Source: Bifidobacterium breve (GTDB taxonomy: Bacteria > Actinomycetota > Actinomycetes > Nanopelagicales > Nanopelagicaceae). From it: a DNA stretch of 64,000 nt. The notes beneath the pieces were generated by a model. The model was not told the DNA's origin. It saw only the letters and a program-made list of their open reading frames with translations, and searched no databases. The stretch is from NCBI GenBank assembly GCA_945883725.1, contig CAMCXZ010000005.1, forward strand, positions 1 to 64,000, in the 5' to 3' direction. The position numbers and the translations under genes are program-made. Positions 54,901-63,577 of the stretch are shown one piece after another (the first letter of the stretch is position 1; each line of letters starts with the position of its first letter).

Positions 54901-55047
54901 TGGTGGGCCTTCATAGAAAGTCCAAGTATCTGCGCCATCACGATTACTAACGGATTCTTCGAAAACCGAATTTTCTTTCCAGAAAGTCAGGATGGAACGC
55001 TCCATGGCAGGCAGATCAATAGCTGCTGGGATTGCGCGAAATGTCAT
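51922..55047 (-). CDS. ileS: Isoleucyl-tRNA synthetase (type with long C-terminal domain)
   Basis: The enzyme charges tRNA-Ile. The 1041-residue class I synthetase has the HIGH-like PPTANGLPGTHHIEARVFKDVFPRF, the PVEIAVEKELG editing-region start, WYDSGAMPFAQFGYP, and KMSKS as DGRKMSKHLGN. The PGTHH form and the length match the eukaryote-like class of bacterial IleRS, which is less sensitive to mupirocin in other species. A T-box leader precedes the ATG, so expression should rise when tRNA-Ile is uncharged. Confidence 0.96.
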   Translation of the reverse strand: MTFRAIPAAIDLPAMERSILTFWKENSVFEESVSNRDGADTWTFYEGPPTANGLPGTHHIEARVFKDVFPRFHTMKGKQVIRNAGWDCHGLPVEIAVEKELGFAGKGDIEKFGIAAFNDKCRESVQRHVGAFTDMTNRMGFWVDFEEAYWTMSPQYVESVWWSLKEIWQKGLLVQDHRVAPYCPRCGTGLSDHELAQGYETVTDPSVFVRFPVTSGPLQELGAALLVWTTTPWTLVSNTAIAVHPEVTYVVAKVTTVLDEVSSSEVLIVAENLISALKGEVEILQSMPGSALEHTKYQRPFDFVEIPDAHFVVLATYVTTEDGTGLVHQSPAFGADDLAVCRSYGLPVVNPIAPDGKFLPEVKLVGGLFFKDADKPLVKELKSLGVLYKHVQYEHSYPHCWRCHTALIYYAQPSWYIRTTSIKDALIRENEKTDWHPETIKTGRYGDWLNNNIDWALSRNRFWGTPLPIWRCENKHEVCVGSLAELGELAGQELSNLDPHRPFVDDILFNCAECKEPMTRTPEVIDCWYDSGAMPFAQFGYPHKEGSKEKFAAAYPADFICEAIDQTRGWFYTLMTIGTLVFDQSSYKTVLCLGHILDKDGRKMSKHLGNVLEPMALMEQHGADAIRWYMLAAGSPWSARRVGHEAITEVIRKTLLTYWNTVSFHALYAQAANFELSQAPAMDTRPLMDRWINSELQSLIIEVDEALSDFDSQRAGKALAAFIDDLSNWYVRRSRRRFWDGDVAAMATLHESLVVLTQLMSPMVPFITEEVWQVLVRPVDANASSSVHLTNFPVANRSQIDATLSAQVALTKRIVELGRAARAESGVKIRQPLQRALISAKGWAALPVAMKEQIAEELNVIDLEDIASADGELVDISIKANFRTLGTKFGGAVQDIAKAISAQNPAELVTTLRSNSSTQVSEWEITLDDLVVTETPKSGWNVASHDGESVALDLALSPALISAGLVREVIRFIQDARKTNGFDISDRINVTYNANNDVLDAIAADLSHIQGEVLATQMQAEQALDLGENELGLTVKLVKQV

Positions 55048-55240
55048 TTACTACTCCATCTTCATAACTTTCGAAAATGGAGGGACGGGTTTCGCAACTT
55101 AGCGATCACCGCGGTACCACCCGCCTTATCTATCGCTAAGCCTGACTAGTCAGAAAAAGCAGTAGATCACTTATTTACTAGCGTTCAGATTCCAGTTCTA
55201 CTGCGGCAGCTGCCGCCTCTTCTGGAACGCTCTCAGGTGA
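55048..55240 (-). promoter_or_regulatory. Translational T-box riboswitch of ileS with short Stem I
   Basis: On the minus strand the T-box core GGGTGGTACCGCG lies at 55110-55122 and its UGGU can pair with an ACCA tRNA end. A short Stem I (55180-55231) carries ATC (Ile codon) at 55188-55190 on the 3' side of its internal loop. Downstream CTCCAT pairs with ATGGAG, hiding the ribosome site; ACCCGTC can instead pair with GGCGGGT next to the T-box. No terminator T run exists, so control is of translation. Confidence 0.88.
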
Positions 55241-55272
55241 TGGCCTGGTCATTGCGCTTTGAACCTGCGGGA

Positions 55273-55278
55273 ATTCTA
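55273..55278 (-). promoter_or_regulatory. Candidate -10 (TAGAAT) for the ileS T-box transcript
   Basis: TAGAAT on the minus strand lies about 40 bases before Stem I. On the plus strand TATTCC (55277-55282) overlaps it by the same TA, so the region may also serve the divergent dksA-type gene. Confidence 0.45.
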
Positions 55279-55375
55279 TTCCAAGCAATGGCTGGCAACC
55301 AAAATTCGGCCTACTTTGAATAAGGCGCGGTGGCGCGAGTGGCATTTAGCGCTTATTGGGCATAAGGTGCCCCGC

Positions 55376-56194
55376 GTGCCTACCAAAAAAAGTGCTAAAC
55401 CCGCTGCGAAGAAATCCCCTGCCAAAAAGGCAGCCCCAGCGAAGAAAGCCGTAGCGAAGAAGGCTCCGGCCAAGAAGGCAGCCCCTGCCAAGAAAGCGGT
55501 AGCGAAAAAAGCGCCGGCTAAGAAAGCTGCGCCAGTTAAAAAGGCCAAGACCAGTGTTGCCCGCCCAGCTGCAACTAAGCCAGCTTCTAGCAAAACAATT
55601 GGCAAACCATTTCCAGCTAAAGCCGGATCTAAAACCACAATTAGCGTTGATGAAAAATCACAAACGGTAAGTGTTAATACTGTTGTAATCGCGCCAGTTG
55701 AAGTTGTGGTTGAAGAACGTCGCCTAGTAATGCCACCACCACCGCGCCCTAATAAGAGTAGTAAAAAGATTGCACCTCTTAAGCCATTGAAAGCTGCGCC
55801 ATCACCATTAGTTGCTGCCGAAAATGAAGGAGCATGGACTGCTGCTGAACTTAAAGCAATCCGGGCCGAGATTTCAAAAGAACTTCTGCGTTTGAAAGAT
55901 GAGTTAGCAAAAGTTGAACTTGAGATGGATGATCTGATTCATTCTTCATCTGAAGGCGCTGGCGACGATCAGGCCGATGCGGGTACTAAAACTTTCGAGC
56001 GCGAACATGAAATGTCACTTGTAATTAATGCGCGCGACATGGTTCTACAAACCGAACGTGCTCTCGAGCGAATTGATACCAAGAGTTATGGCCTTTGCGA
56101 AGAATGTGGCAACACAATTGGTAAAGCCCGCTTACAAGTTTTCCCACGCGCAACGCTCTGCATGATCTGCAAAGCTAAGGAAGAACGGCGCTAA
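55376..56194 (+). CDS. DksA/TraR-type zinc finger protein with Lys/Ala-rich N-terminal tail
   Basis: The C-terminal ~110 residues form a coiled coil followed by a DksA zinc finger (CEECGNTIGKARLQVFPRATLCMICK), which acts at the RNA polymerase secondary channel in this family. The first ~70 residues are a histone H1-like tail of KKAPAKK-type repeats that should bind DNA or RNA. The GTG at 55376 (272 residues) is preferred over the TTG at 55259 because the earlier part does not look coding and would cover the ileS leader promoter. It is two bases before lspA. Confidence 0.85.
   Translation: MPTKKSAKPAAKKSPAKKAAPAKKAVAKKAPAKKAAPAKKAVAKKAPAKKAAPVKKAKTSVARPAATKPASSKTIGKPFPAKAGSKTTISVDEKSQTVSVNTVVIAPVEVVVEERRLVMPPPPRPNKSSKKIAPLKPLKAAPSPLVAAENEGAWTAAELKAIRAEISKELLRLKDELAKVELEMDDLIHSSSEGAGDDQADAGTKTFEREHEMSLVINARDMVLQTERALERIDTKSYGLCEECGNTIGKARLQVFPRATLCMICKAKEERR
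55430..55525 (+). repeat. Two 48-bp tandem repeats coding AAPAKKAVAKKAPAKK
   Basis: Two in-frame units (55430-55477 and 55478-55525) encode the same 16 residues. They differ at many third positions, so the protein repeat is under selection or is old. Confidence 0.85.
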
Positions 56195-56195
56195 C

Positions 56196-56663
56196 GTGCG
56201 CCGCCTCTATCTAGTTGCGGCACTTACATGGGGGCTGGACTTATCCTCCAAGATTTGGGCAGTAAATAATCTTTCTGCGCGTAATCCAGTCGAAATTCTA
56301 GGATCATTTTTCCAATTAACTTTAGTTCGAAACCCTGGGGCAGCTTTTAGTTTCGCAACTGGGGCAACAATTGTGTTCACCTTCATCTCTATTGCAGCCG
56401 TCATCGCAATTGTTTATTACAGCAGTAAAATAACCTCGATAGGTTGGGCAACCACCCTTGGCTTAGTTCTCGGTGGCGTTCTAGGTAACTTAACTGATCG
56501 ACTTTTTCGAAGCCCAGGCTTTCTTAAAGGCGAAGTTATTGATTGGCTCGAGTTAACCCGATGGCCAGTATTTAATTTGGCCGATAGCGCGATCGTAGTT
56601 GCTGCGTTCCTAGCAATAGTTTTAACCATTAGAAATGTTGGGCCAGTAGATGTCGCAAAATAA
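56196..56663 (+). CDS. lspA: Lipoprotein signal peptidase
   Basis: LspA cleaves signal peptides of lipoproteins after lipid attachment. The 155-residue protein has four membrane helices and the family boxes LVRNPGAAFSFATG, GNLTDRLFRSPGFLKGEVIDWLEL and FNLADSAI, with the two catalytic aspartates in the last two. The start is GTG. It overlaps rluD by 14 bases. Confidence 0.95.
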   Translation: MRRLYLVAALTWGLDLSSKIWAVNNLSARNPVEILGSFFQLTLVRNPGAAFSFATGATIVFTFISIAAVIAIVYYSSKITSIGWATTLGLVLGGVLGNLTDRLFRSPGFLKGEVIDWLELTRWPVFNLADSAIVVAAFLAIVLTIRNVGPVDVAK

Positions 56664-57603
56664 AGGCAATCGTGAATTGCGGACTTTGGCTGTTCCTGAA
56701 GGTGTAGCTGGCGAACGAATCGATAGCGCGCTAACTCGCGTATTGGGTCTATCTCGAACTGCAGTTGTGCGACTCCTAGAAGATGGCGATATCACAACCG
56801 ATGGTCGCGCACTTCTAAAATCAGAACGAGTTGAAGCCGGCCAAATAATTGAAGTCTTATTGCCAGCACCGCTAAATCCTGATCCAATTCCATTGACCCC
56901 AATTGAAGGTCTAACCGTTGTTTATGACGATGATGCAATTGTGGTTATTGATAAACCAGTTGGTTGCGCGGCACATCCAAGTCCAGGTTGGACTGGCCCA
57001 ACTGTTGTCGGTGCGCTAACTGCGGCCGGTTACACAATTACTACAACTGGTCCAGCAGAACGTGCTGGCATTGTTCATCGCCTTGACGTCGGAACATCTG
57101 GATTAATGGTGGTGGCAAAATCTGATCAGGCTTATCACGTATTAAAGGATGCCTTTCGTGATCGCACTGTTGAAAAAATTTATCACGCACTCATTCAAGG
57201 ACATATTGATCCTTCTAGTGGCACGATTGATGCACCGATTGATCGTCACCCAAAAGAGGATCATAGATTTGGCGTAGTAGCTAACGGCAAAATCAGTATT
57301 ACTCACTATGAAGTAATTGAATATTATCGATCTGTTTCCCTAGTTCAAGTAGAACTTGAGACTGGCCGCACACATCAGATTAGAGTTCACTTCTCTGCCC
57401 TCCATCACCCACTTGTTGGCGATACAACTTATGGCGCAGATCCAGTATTAGCCAAAAGCTTAGGCATGGCGCGACCTTGGCTCCATGCCTTAGAACTACG
57501 CTTTGCCCACCCGATTACTGGGGCACCAATGTCGTTTAAGGCACCTTATCCAAGTGACCTGCAAACATCATTGGGGCTGCTCAGCGATGCGGTTCTTCCA
57601 TAA
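56650..57603 (+). CDS. rluD: 23S rRNA pseudouridine synthase, RluD family
   Basis: RluD isomerises uridines in helix 69 of 23S rRNA. The 317-residue protein has an N-terminal S4 RNA-binding domain (ERIDSALTRVLGLSRTAVVRLLEDGDI), DKPVGCAAHPSPGW, the catalytic Asp in GIVHRLDVGTSGLMVVAK, and ELETGRTHQIRVH. The lspA-rluD order is common in actinobacteria. Confidence 0.94.
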   Translation: MSQNKGNRELRTLAVPEGVAGERIDSALTRVLGLSRTAVVRLLEDGDITTDGRALLKSERVEAGQIIEVLLPAPLNPDPIPLTPIEGLTVVYDDDAIVVIDKPVGCAAHPSPGWTGPTVVGALTAAGYTITTTGPAERAGIVHRLDVGTSGLMVVAKSDQAYHVLKDAFRDRTVEKIYHALIQGHIDPSSGTIDAPIDRHPKEDHRFGVVANGKISITHYEVIEYYRSVSLVQVELETGRTHQIRVHFSALHHPLVGDTTYGADPVLAKSLGMARPWLHALELRFAHPITGAPMSFKAPYPSDLQTSLGLLSDAVLP

Positions 57604-57637
57604 TTATCGGCCTTTCGGAAAGTAGATCTCTAACTAA

Positions 57638-60600
57638 ATGTCTGACTCATTCGTTCACTTACACGTACATACCGAGTATTCGATGCTCGATGGTGCGGCA
57701 CGCGTTGGCGAATTAGTTCAAGCAGCAGCCCAGCTAGAAATGCCGGCGATCGCAATGACCGATCACGGAAATGTTTTCGGCGCTTTTGACTTCTATAAGC
57801 AGGCAACTAAGGCCGGCATTAAACCAATCATTGGTATTGAAGCCTACGTTGCTCCCGAATCTAGATTTAATAAGAGCCGAGTTAAGTGGGCCGATGGCGG
57901 CGAAGACGATGTCTCGGGCGGTGGTTCTTATACCCATATGACGATGGTGGCTGAAAACAACGTCGGGCTAGCAAATCTTTTCCGGTTATCTTCGCTGGCA
58001 TCACTGGAAGGCTTTTACTACAAACCGCGAATGGATCGTGAGTTACTTTCTAAATACGCGGAGGGAATTATTGCAACGACTGGTTGCCCAGGTGGCGAGA
58101 TTCAGACTCGTCTACGTATGGGTGCTTACAAAGAAGCGTTGCGTGCGGCAAGTGATTACCGCGATATTTTCGGTGCCAATAATTTTTATCTCGAATTAAT
58201 GGATCATGGAATTGAAATTGAAACTCGAGTTAAAGCCGATCTCTTAAAGTTAGCTAAAGATCTTAAGTTGCCGTTACTAGCAACTAATGATCTGCACTAC
58301 ACCGCTAAAGCTGATGCTAAATCACACGAAGCTTTGTTATGTGTGCAGTCAGGTTCGACGCTGGCTGATCCAAAACGATTTAAATTCGATAATGATGAAT
58401 TTTATTTAAAGACGCCAGCCGAAATGCGCGAACTTTTTAAAGAGTTGCCTGAAGCCTGCGATAACACGCTGCTGATTGCCTCACGCTGCGATGTGAAATT
58501 ACGCGAAAATGAAAATTTAATGCCAGTGTTCCCAGTACCTGCTGGTGAAACTGAAGTAACTTGGCTGGTTAAAGAGTCGCAAGCCGGTTTACTTCGCCGA
58601 CTAAATGGCGAAGTACCTGCCGCGTATTCCGAACGTTTAAATTACGAACTTGAAGTCATGAACAAGATGGGTTTTCCTGGCTACTTCCTTGTGGTTGCCG
58701 ACTTAGTTTCACATGCGCAAAGCCAAGGTATTCGAGTTGGCCCTGGACGTGGTTCTGCAGCCGGCTCTTTAGTTGCCTACGCCTTAGGTATTACTGGGCT
58801 TGACCCAATTGAACATGGGCTGTTGTTCGAGCGATTCCTAAATCCAGAACGTATCTCGATGCCTGATATCGATTTGGACTTCGATGAACGTCGTCGCAGC
58901 GAGATGATCCGTTATGCCACAACTAAATACGGCGAAGATCGCGTTGCTCAGATTATTACTTATGGCACAATCAAGTCTAAACAAGCAATTAAGGACTCAA
59001 CTCGAGTACTTGGTTATCCATATGCAATAGGCGAGCGTTTAACTAAAGCTCTGCCTCCGGCTGTGATGGGTAAAGATATTTCATTAGGCGGTGTCTTTAA
59101 TCCGCAAGATGACCGTTATGGAGAAGCTAGTGAATTCCGCCAACTCTATGACACTGATCCGGATAGCAAAGTAGTTGTAGATACTGCTCGTGGTCTGGAA
59201 GGACTTAAGCGACAGTGGGGTGTTCATGCTGCTGGTGTGATTCTCTCAGCCCAACCACTACTTGATGTAATTCCAATTCATCGTCGCGAAGCTGACGGTG
59301 CGATAATTACACAATTCGATATGGGCGCTTGCGAAGCTACTGGATTATTAAAGATGGACTTCTTAGGACTTCGAAATCTTTCAGTTCTAGATGATTGCTT
59401 GCTTAATATCAAAGCTAACCGCGGCGAAGATGTTGTACTCGAAACTTTAAAACTCGATGATAAAAAAACTTATGAGCTCCTTGCTCGCGGCGACACCCTG
59501 GGTGTGTTTCAACTCGATGGTGGGCCAATGCGCGCACTACTTAAAAGCTTGGCACCAGATTCATTTGCAGATATTTCAGCGGTAATTGCGTTATATCGTC
59601 CGGGCCCAATGGGTGAAAATGCGCACAACAACTACGCCGATCGTAAGAATAAACGTAAGCCAGTTGAACCAATTCATGCCGAACTCGAAAAACCACTCGA
59701 AGAAATTCTGGGCGACACCTACGGTCTGATTGTCTATCAAGAACAAGTAATGGCGATTGCCCAGAAAGTTGCGGGCTTCTCACTTGGTCGCGCAGATCTT
59801 TTGCGAAAGGCTATGGGTAAAAAGAATCGTGACGTGCTAGATAAAGAATATGTTCACTTCGAAAGTGGCATGCGTGGAAACGGTTTCTCAGCAGCGGCGA
59901 TTAATCGTCTTTGGGATGTGCTAATTCCGTTCTCCGATTACGCGTTCAACCGTGCGCATAGCGCTGGTTACGGCATGGTCTCGTACTGGACCGGGTATTT
60001 AAAAGCTAATTACCCAGCCGAATACATGGCAGCGCTTCTAACAAGTGTTCGTGATGACAAAGATAAATCTGCCCTTTATTTATCTGAATGTCGCCGCATG
60101 GGTAGCAAAGTACTTCCGCCAGATGTTAATGAATCTGATGCCGAGTACACCCCGCGCGGAATCGATATCCGTTTTGGTTTAGCTGCAATTCGCAATGTTG
60201 GCGAAGGTGTCGTTGCATCGATTAAAGCAGCGCGCGAAGCTAAGGGCCGCTTTACTTCATTTGGTGATTTCTTAGCCAAGGTTGATGCGCAAGTCTGTAA
60301 CAAGAAGACAATTGAGTCTTTGATTAAAGCTGGCGCTTTTGACTCTCTCGGTGACTCCCGTAAAGGTCTAATGAGTATTCATCTCGAGGCTATTGATTCG
60401 GTAATTGAAAGTAAGCGGGCCGAAGCGATTGGCCAATTTGATTTATTTGGTGGCGACAACACAACTTCAGTTGCAACCATGGAAGTAGAAGTACCAACTG
60501 GCGAATGGGAGAAAGCGCTGCTCTTGAGCTATGAGCGCGAGATGTTAGGTCTCTATGTTTCTGATCATCCACTTCTTGGCGTTGAACATATTCTGCGTGC

Positions 60601-61138
60601 AAGTGTTTCAAAATCAATTTCTGAGTTAATCGATGAAGGCGGAGATCACGAGCAGATTGTGACCATCGGCGGCTTGATCACTGGCATCACTCGCAAAATT
60701 ACTAAAACTGGTTCGAACTGGGCTGTGGTAAATATTGAAGATTTAGAAGGCGCTCTCGAAGTTTTATTCTTCTCAAATACTTACAATCAATACGCCCTTA
60801 CATTAACGACCGACCGAGTTGCACTCATTCGTGGCCGAGTAGATCGACGCGAGGACAAGCTTCGCTTTACTGCCCTTGAGGTAACTTTTCCGGATATTTC
60901 GCAAGGGCCAGCTGGTCCATTGGTTATCTCGATGCCAGTTGCCCAATGCACACCACCGATCGTTGATCGGTTGAAAGAGATCTTGCGAACTCATCCCGGA
61001 AAACGCGAAGTCCATCTGCAGTTAGAAGAACCCGCTGGCAACACAGTGATGAAGCTCGAATTTAAGGTCACATCTTCGCCAAGTTTGAGCGCTGATCTCA
61101 AAGCGATCCTTGGGGCTAATTGTCTGCAGAACGTATAG
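57638..61138 (+). CDS. dnaE: DNA polymerase III alpha subunit (replicative)
   Basis: This is the replicative C-family polymerase, 1166 residues. Its PHP domain keeps HVHTEYS, unlike the DnaE2 in this window. The palm has GPGRGSAAGSLVAYALG and PDIDLDFDERRRSEMIRY; later parts are GVFQLDGGPMRALLK, RPGPM, FNRAHSAGYGMVSYWTGYLKANYPAEYMAALL and the OB-fold IVTIGGLITGI. The Shine-Dalgarno-like CGGAAAG precedes the ATG. Confidence 0.96.
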   Translation: MSDSFVHLHVHTEYSMLDGAARVGELVQAAAQLEMPAIAMTDHGNVFGAFDFYKQATKAGIKPIIGIEAYVAPESRFNKSRVKWADGGEDDVSGGGSYTHMTMVAENNVGLANLFRLSSLASLEGFYYKPRMDRELLSKYAEGIIATTGCPGGEIQTRLRMGAYKEALRAASDYRDIFGANNFYLELMDHGIEIETRVKADLLKLAKDLKLPLLATNDLHYTAKADAKSHEALLCVQSGSTLADPKRFKFDNDEFYLKTPAEMRELFKELPEACDNTLLIASRCDVKLRENENLMPVFPVPAGETEVTWLVKESQAGLLRRLNGEVPAAYSERLNYELEVMNKMGFPGYFLVVADLVSHAQSQGIRVGPGRGSAAGSLVAYALGITGLDPIEHGLLFERFLNPERISMPDIDLDFDERRRSEMIRYATTKYGEDRVAQIITYGTIKSKQAIKDSTRVLGYPYAIGERLTKALPPAVMGKDISLGGVFNPQDDRYGEASEFRQLYDTDPDSKVVVDTARGLEGLKRQWGVHAAGVILSAQPLLDVIPIHRREADGAIITQFDMGACEATGLLKMDFLGLRNLSVLDDCLLNIKANRGEDVVLETLKLDDKKTYELLARGDTLGVFQLDGGPMRALLKSLAPDSFADISAVIALYRPGPMGENAHNNYADRKNKRKPVEPIHAELEKPLEEILGDTYGLIVYQEQVMAIAQKVAGFSLGRADLLRKAMGKKNRDVLDKEYVHFESGMRGNGFSAAAINRLWDVLIPFSDYAFNRAHSAGYGMVSYWTGYLKANYPAEYMAALLTSVRDDKDKSALYLSECRRMGSKVLPPDVNESDAEYTPRGIDIRFGLAAIRNVGEGVVASIKAAREAKGRFTSFGDFLAKVDAQVCNKKTIESLIKAGAFDSLGDSRKGLMSIHLEAIDSVIESKRAEAIGQFDLFGGDNTTSVATMEVEVPTGEWEKALLLSYEREMLGLYVSDHPLLGVEHILRASVSKSISELIDEGGDHEQIVTIGGLITGITRKITKTGSNWAVVNIEDLEGALEVLFFSNTYNQYALTLTTDRVALIRGRVDRREDKLRFTALEVTFPDISQGPAGPLVISMPVAQCTPPIVDRLKEILRTHPGKREVHLQLEEPAGNTVMKLEFKVTSSPSLSADLKAILGANCLQNV

Positions 61139-61148
61139 CTCTTAGAAG

Positions 61149-61154
61149 TAGAAT
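61149..61154 (+). promoter_or_regulatory. Candidate -10 (TAGAAT) of the his operon
   Basis: TAGAAT is six bases before the hisD GTG, so the his transcript is probably leaderless at hisD. An attenuator leader peptide is not possible with this layout. Confidence 0.5.
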
Positions 61155-61160
61155 AGGGGA

Positions 61161-62468
61161 GTGATTCGAACCCTCGATCTGCGTGGTCGCACTTTAAGTA
61201 AAGCGGAAATCAACCGCGAGATTCCGCGCGCTCGGTTAGATGTCGAAACCGCGATTATTGCGATTGCGCCGATTCTGAAGCGCGTTAAAACCGGCTCTGA
61301 AGAAACCCTGCGTGAGTTAGCTCAAGAATTCGATGGCGTGAAACCAGCCCAGATTCGAGTTCCACAGACTTCCCTTGATCAAGCTCTAGCCGAATTAGAT
61401 CCAGCAATTCGCACAGCTCTCGAGCTTTCGATATCGCGAATCCGTAAAGTTCACGAAGACCAAGTGCGCAGCGTTAAGACCGTACAAGTTGTTGATGGCG
61501 GAACCGTAACTGAGAAATGGATTCCAGTAGATCGCGTTGGGTTATATGTTCCGGGTGGTCGCGCGGTTTATCCAAGTAGCGTCATGATGAATGTAGTTCC
61601 GGCCCAGATTGCAAAAGTTTCCAGTATCGCCGTTGCATCGCCGCCACAAAGTGAATTTGGTGGCTTACCGCACCCAACTATTTTGGCGACTTGCGCGTTA
61701 CTTGGAATATCTGAAGTTTATGCCGTTGGTGGCGCACAGGCGATAGCGCTATTTGCTTACGGAATCGATGACTTCTGCGAAAAATGTGACTTAGTAACTG
61801 GCCCTGGAAATATTTATGTTGCCGCTGCTAAGCGCGCGCTTCGTGGCGTGATTGGCATTGACTCTGAAGCCGGCCCAACTGAAATCGCAATTCTGGCCGA
61901 TGAAAGTGCTTTTGCAAGTGATGTTGCGGCAGATTTGATTAGCCAAGCTGAGCACGACCCAATCGCAGCTGCGGTACTGGTTACAACTTCATGTGAACTA
62001 GCAACTGCTGTTCAAGCAGAGCTAAAGGTTCGTGTGGCTGCGACCAAACATAGCGATCGAATCACGACGGCGCTTTCTGGTATCCAGTCGGCAATTGTTT
62101 TAGTCGATTCAATTTCGCAAGGTCTAGATGTGGTTAACGCATACGCGGCCGAACATTTAGAGATTCAAACTAAAAATGCAGCAAGTGATGCCGAACTAAT
62201 TCGCAATGCTGGCGCTGTTTTCATTGGTCGATTCACGCCAGTCTCATTAGGTGACTACGCAGCTGGCTCTAACCATGTTCTGCCAACTGGCGGCTGCGCT
62301 TGTCATTCCAGCGGTTTATCAGTCCAAACGTTCCTACGTGGCTTGCACTTTGTTTCATACGATCAAAAGTCCTTCCTTGATTTAGTGCCAACTGTTGTGA
62401 CACTTGCTAACTCTGAAGATTTACCGGCGCATGGCGAAGCAATGACCGCGCGCCTGGAGCAACTGTGA
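61161..62468 (+). CDS. hisD: Histidinol dehydrogenase
   Basis: HisD oxidises histidinol to histidine, the last two steps of the pathway. The 435-residue enzyme has [76 protein letters not shown] and the C-terminal [16 protein letters not shown]. The start is GTG. It overlaps hisC by four bases and leads the hisDCB run. Confidence 0.96.
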   Translation: MIRTLDLRGRTLSKAEINREIPRARLDVETAIIAIAPILKRVKTGSEETLRELAQEFDGVKPAQIRVPQTSLDQALAELDPAIRTALELSISRIRKVHEDQVRSVKTVQVVDGGTVTEKWIPVDRVGLYVPGGRAVYPSSVMMNVVPAQIAKVSSIAVASPPQSEFGGLPHPTILATCALLGISEVYAVGGAQAIALFAYGIDDFCEKCDLVTGPGNIYVAAAKRALRGVIGIDSEAGPTEIAILADESAFASDVAADLISQAEHDPIAAAVLVTTSCELATAVQAELKVRVAATKHSDRITTALSGIQSAIVLVDSISQGLDVVNAYAAEHLEIQTKNAASDAELIRNAGAVFIGRFTPVSLGDYAAGSNHVLPTGGCACHSSGLSVQTFLRGLHFVSYDQKSFLDLVPTVVTLANSEDLPAHGEAMTARLEQL

Positions 62469-63577
62469 GTAATTCAAATAATTGGCCAACTTGGTTGCCA
62501 CTTCGCGAACCACTTAAACCATTGTCGCCATATGGTGCGCCACAAGTTGCGGCAAGTGCTCAGCTAAATACCAATGAGAATCCGTTTGCACCATCTGCAG
62601 CGCTAGTTGCGGCAATTACAAAACGGGTCGGCGAAGTTAGCGCAACTCTTAATCGTTATCCAGATCGTGAGGCGATCGCATTACGTGCTGGGTTGGCGAA
62701 ATACATAAGCGCCCAAACTGGAGTCGCTTTTGATCTGTCTAATCTCTGGGCCGCAAATGGCAGCAACGAAATTATCCAATCTATTTTTCTAGCATTTGGT
62801 CGCGAAAGCGCGCTTGGCTTTACGCCTTCCTATTCAATGCATCCGCTAATAGCCAAAGTAACTTCAGTTGATTGGTTAGATGGAAAGCGTCGCGAAGATC
62901 ATTCACTTGATGTTGCCGCAGCCGTTGAGCAGGTACTTGCTACTAAGCCAACTCTTACCTTTATTACAACTCCAAATAATCCGACTGGTTCAGTAGTCAA
63001 AATTGCCGAAATTATTGAACTAGCTAAAGCCACGGCTTCGGTTGGCGGTTTGCTGGTAGTCGATGAGGCATACGCCGAATTCTCAAGCGAAACTTCTGCA
63101 GTTACCTTAATTGCGCAATATCCGAGCGTGATTGTTATTCGCACCATGAGTAAAGCATTTGCTTTTGCCGGCGCTCGATTAGGTTATCTAATTGCAGATC
63201 CAGCAGTCATTCAAGCTCTCCAACTGGTTCGCTTGCCGTATCACTTAAGTGCAATCACCCAAGCAGTTGCTGAAGTCGCACTTTCTTTTTCAGATGAACT
63301 CTTATCTGGTGTTGATACGTTAATTGCCCAGCGCGGGGTCGTGCAGGCTGGATTAACAAAGTTAGGTTTAACGATCACGCCAAGTGCGGCCAACTTCTTG
63401 CTCTTTGGTGGCTTTAACCAACCAGCAGATCAGATCTGGCAGAAGTTGCTAGATCGCGGCATCTTGATTCGAGATGTGGGATTATTAGGTCAACTTCGTG
63501 TAACCATCGGCACCGCCGCCGAAAATCAAGCATTTTTGTCAGCCCTATCGCAAGTTCTAGCAGAAGGAGATAAGTAG
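62465..63577 (+). CDS. hisC: Histidinol-phosphate aminotransferase
   Basis: HisC transfers an amino group to imidazole acetol phosphate. The 370-residue PLP enzyme has [50 protein letters not shown] and the PLP lysine in [16 protein letters not shown]. The GTG start overlaps the hisD stop (GTGA). A few residues would discriminate aromatic from histidinol substrates, but the position in the his operon decides the call. Confidence 0.95.
   Translation: MSNSNNWPTWLPLREPLKPLSPYGAPQVAASAQLNTNENPFAPSAALVAAITKRVGEVSATLNRYPDREAIALRAGLAKYISAQTGVAFDLSNLWAANGSNEIIQSIFLAFGRESALGFTPSYSMHPLIAKVTSVDWLDGKRREDHSLDVAAAVEQVLATKPTLTFITTPNNPTGSVVKIAEIIELAKATASVGGLLVVDEAYAEFSSETSAVTLIAQYPSVIVIRTMSKAFAFAGARLGYLIADPAVIQALQLVRLPYHLSAITQAVAEVALSFSDELLSGVDTLIAQRGVVQAGLTKLGLTITPSAANFLLFGGFNQPADQIWQKLLDRGILIRDVGLLGQLRVTIGTAAENQAFLSALSQVLAEGDK

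Noticed and set aside
55288-55323. Eleven-codon ORF MAGNQNSAYFE before the DksA-type gene, a possible leader peptide
   Set aside because: It has no ribosome site, no codon pattern suggesting attenuation, and no hairpin or T run after it.
55276-55638. 120-residue minus-strand ORF rich in Ala and Phe
   Set aside because: It is the antisense of the Lys/Ala-rich tail of the DksA-type gene; GC-rich AAG/GCC repeats give a long open antisense frame.
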